Source of the DNA: Rhizobacter terrae
Lineage (GTDB): Bacteria > Pseudomonadota > Gammaproteobacteria > Burkholderiales > Burkholderiaceae_C
NCBI RefSeq assembly: GCF_003852895.1
Contig: NZ_QUSW01000008.1
Location: 124,001-188,000 of the forward strand
Direction: 5' to 3'
Length of the DNA stretch: 64,000 nt
Below the pieces are notes generated by a model. That model was given only the letters and a program-made list of their open reading frames with translations. It was not told the origin of the DNA and made no database searches. This document shows, in pieces, positions 62,436-64,000 of this stretch (position 1 is the first letter of the stretch; each line of letters begins with the position of its first letter). The position numbers were made by a program, and so were the translations under genes.

Positions 62436-63593
62436 TCACACAGACGCCAGCCGGTCCAGCGCGGTCTTCAGAGTCTCGTCCTTCTTCGCGAAGCAAAAGC
62501 GCACGATGCGCTGCTCGAAGCGGTCGGGGTAGAAGGCCGACAGCGGAATCGCCGCCACGCCGATGTCCTGGGTGAGCCGGCGGCAGAAAGCCTCCTCGGT
62601 CTCGTCGCTGATGCCGGCGTAGTCCACGCACTGGAAGTAGCTGCCTTCGCTGGGCAGGATCTTGAAGCGCGTCTTTGCCAGGCCCTCGCGGAACAGGTCG
62701 CGCTTGCGCTGGTAGAAGGCGCTGAGCTCCAGGTAGGGCGCGGGGTTGGCCATGTAGGCCGCGATGCCATGCTGCACCGGCGTGTTCACGGTGAAGACGT
62801 TGAACTGGTGCACCTTGCGGAACTCGGCCATGAGCGAGGCGGGCGCGGCCACGTAGCCCACCTTCCATCCGGTGACGTGGTAGGTCTTGCCGAAGCTGGA
62901 CACGATGAAGCCACGTGCCGCGAGCTCAGGAAAGCGCGCGATGCTCTGGTGCTGCTGGCCATCGAACACCATGTGCTCGTAGACCTCGTCGGCGATGACG
63001 AAGATGTCGGTGTCGCACAGCAGGTCCGAGAGCCTTTGCATCTCGTCGGCCGACCAGATGGTCGCGCTCGGGTTGTGCGGCGTGTTGATGATGATGGCCC
63101 GTGTGCGCGGCGTGATGGCGGCGGCGATGCGCGCGAAGTCCGGGCGGAAAGTGCGCGGCGTCAGCGGCACGTGCACCGCCCGTCCGCCGGCCAGCACGAT
63201 GTTGGGCTCGTAGCTGTCGTAGCACGGGTCCAGCACGATCACCTCGTCGCCCGGATGCACGATGGCCAGGATGCTGGTGAGGATGGCCTGCGTGGCGCCC
63301 GCGGTGATGGTGACCTCGGTGCCGGGGTTGTAGGCCCTGCCGTACAGCGTCTGGATCTTCGCCGCCACCGCTTCGCGCAGGGCCGGCACACCGGTCATCA
63401 GCGGGTACTGGTTCAGGCCTCGGCGCATCGCGTCGTCCACCGCGGTGATGAGCGCCGGGTCGCAGTCGAAGTCGGGAAAGCCTTGGCCCAGGTTCACGGC
63501 GCCGTGCTCCTGCGCCAGCGCGGACATGACGGTGAAGATGGTGGTGCCCACCGCCGGCAGGCGGCTTTCGATGGCCGGGGTTCTTGCGTTCAT
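62436..63593 (-). CDS. Class I/II aminotransferase, methionine aminotransferase-like
   Basis: A 385-residue fold-type I PLP enzyme. Family motifs: NLGQGFPDFDCDPALITAVDDAM at the start, VTITAGATQAILTSILAIV (PLP phosphate cup), INTPHNPSATIWS, IADEVYEHMVFDG (Asp for PLP nitrogen and Tyr), SSFGKTYHVTGWKVGY with the PLP lysine, and the C-terminal Arg in RIVRFCFAKKDETL. The wording is close to YbdL, a methionine or aromatic keto-acid aminotransferase. The ATG at 63593 is preferred; the open frame upstream overlaps the LysR gene. It follows the CysB-type regulator by 8 bp on the same strand, which fits a sulfur amino-acid role. Confidence 0.88.
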   Translation of the reverse strand: MNARTPAIESRLPAVGTTIFTVMSALAQEHGAVNLGQGFPDFDCDPALITAVDDAMRRGLNQYPLMTGVPALREAVAAKIQTLYGRAYNPGTEVTITAGATQAILTSILAIVHPGDEVIVLDPCYDSYEPNIVLAGGRAVHVPLTPRTFRPDFARIAAAITPRTRAIIINTPHNPSATIWSADEMQRLSDLLCDTDIFVIADEVYEHMVFDGQQHQSIARFPELAARGFIVSSFGKTYHVTGWKVGYVAAPASLMAEFRKVHQFNVFTVNTPVQHGIAAYMANPAPYLELSAFYQRKRDLFREGLAKTRFKILPSEGSYFQCVDYAGISDETEEAFCRRLTQDIGVAAIPLSAFYPDRFEQRIVRFCFAKKDETLKTALDRLASV

Positions 63594-63601
63594 GCGGGTC
63601 G

Positions 63602-64000
63602 TCAGAGTTGATAGTCGTTGCCGTCGCTGCCCATGGCACGTGCAATCAGTGCGCGGCTCAAGCGGTCGGACAGCATCTCGGCGAAGGCGTACACGAAGTT
63701 GCGCAGGTAGGCGCCGCGCTTGAAGGCCACGCGCGTCACGTTCTGGCCGAAGAGGTGGCCCACAGGCCGCCACACCAGCTCGCCGCCCGGCGGGTCGTCG
63801 CGCACCGCGGTCTCGGCCAGGATGCCGATGCCCAGCCCCAGCCGCACGTAGGTCTTGATCACGTCCGCGTCGATGGCTTCGAGCACGATGTTCGGCTTGA
63901 GCCGGCGTGCGCCGAAGGCCTGGTCGACCCGCGAGCGGCCGCTGTACGACGGGTGGTAGGACACCAGCGGCTCGATGGCCAGGTCTTCCAGCGAGATGCG
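63602..64000 (-). CDS. LysR-type regulator, CysB-like (C-terminal part only)
   Basis: The last 132 codons of a LysR-family gene; the helix-turn-helix and most of the effector domain are outside the window. The visible segment (RISLEDLAIEPLVSYHPSYSGRSRVDQAFGARRLKPNIVLEAIDADVIKTYVRLGLGIGILAETAV and GQNVTRVAFKRGAYLRNFVYAFAEML) matches CysB, regulator of cysteine and sulfate assimilation genes, including the DADVIKTYVRLGLG signature. It stops 8 bp before the aminotransferase ATG on the same strand, so the two are probably one operon. Confidence 0.85.
   Translation of the reverse strand, partial: RISLEDLAIEPLVSYHPSYSGRSRVDQAFGARRLKPNIVLEAIDADVIKTYVRLGLGIGILAETAVRDDPPGGELVWRPVGHLFGQNVTRVAFKRGAYLRNFVYAFAEMLSDRLSRALIARAMGSDGNDYQL

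Overview
The window is GC-rich, with Burkholderiales-type gene content. It has a hemH-hslR-grpE-dnaK-dnaJ block, a dnaG-rpoD pair whose RpoD carries a Lys/Ala-rich N-terminal tail, a short H-NS-family protein, and a YggX-argA pair next to hrpA. Together these point to a betaproteobacterium, most likely Comamonadaceae; the genus cannot be fixed from the sequence.

Region 1 (1-22167) is an exopolysaccharide locus of the Wzx/Wzy type. A partial flippase gene runs leftward off the window. Rightward from about 1573 come a Wza-like export lipoprotein, a Wzz/GumC-like co-polymerase, a P-loop kinase-like protein that has lost its Walker residues, a Wzy/ligase-like polymerase, an RfbF/RfbG-like CDP-sugar pair, a secreted GH51-like glycosidase, a second flippase, a class III aminotransferase and a NeuD-like acyltransferase. 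A leftward operon (20237 to 13534) holds five glycosyltransferases (three GT4, two GT2) and one unrecognised protein. A WcaJ-like initiating transferase (20734) closes the locus. The set covers chain initiation, elongation, flipping, polymerisation, length control and export. The secreted glycosidase, the degenerate kinase and the unusual aminotransferase are its odd members.

Region 2 (22174-28696) holds a methyltransferase, a radical SAM protein of the PA0069 type under a LexA-box promoter that predicts a leaderless mRNA, and a leftward run of response regulator-TPR, phosphoethanolamine transferase and cation diffusion facilitator genes. A sigma-28-like promoter precedes the response regulator.

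Region 3 (28775-43023) is housekeeping: dnaJ, dnaK and grpE with a near-consensus sigma-32 promoter, hslR, hemH, a hybrid histidine kinase, a HAD phosphatase, a nucleotidyl cyclase with an FHA domain, rpoD with its own promoter and a roughly 310-nt leader, and dnaG.

Region 4 (43303-53509) has a secreted TonB-domain protein, a MASE1-PAS-GGDEF-EAL protein, an H-NS-family gene with promoter and terminator, yggX, argA, hrpA, and tRNA-Arg(TCT) and tRNA-Pro(TGG) genes.

Region 5 (53588-64000) carries a glutathione transferase, two conserved hypotheticals, an acyl-CoA dehydrogenase with an ACAD10/11-type phosphotransferase, a Crp-type regulator, a class II aldolase, a histidine phosphatase overlapping an enoyl-CoA hydratase, a FimV-like TPR protein, a class I aminotransferase, and a CysB-type LysR regulator cut by the window edge. 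I saw no insertion sequence, CRISPR array, integrase, rRNA or clear prophage.
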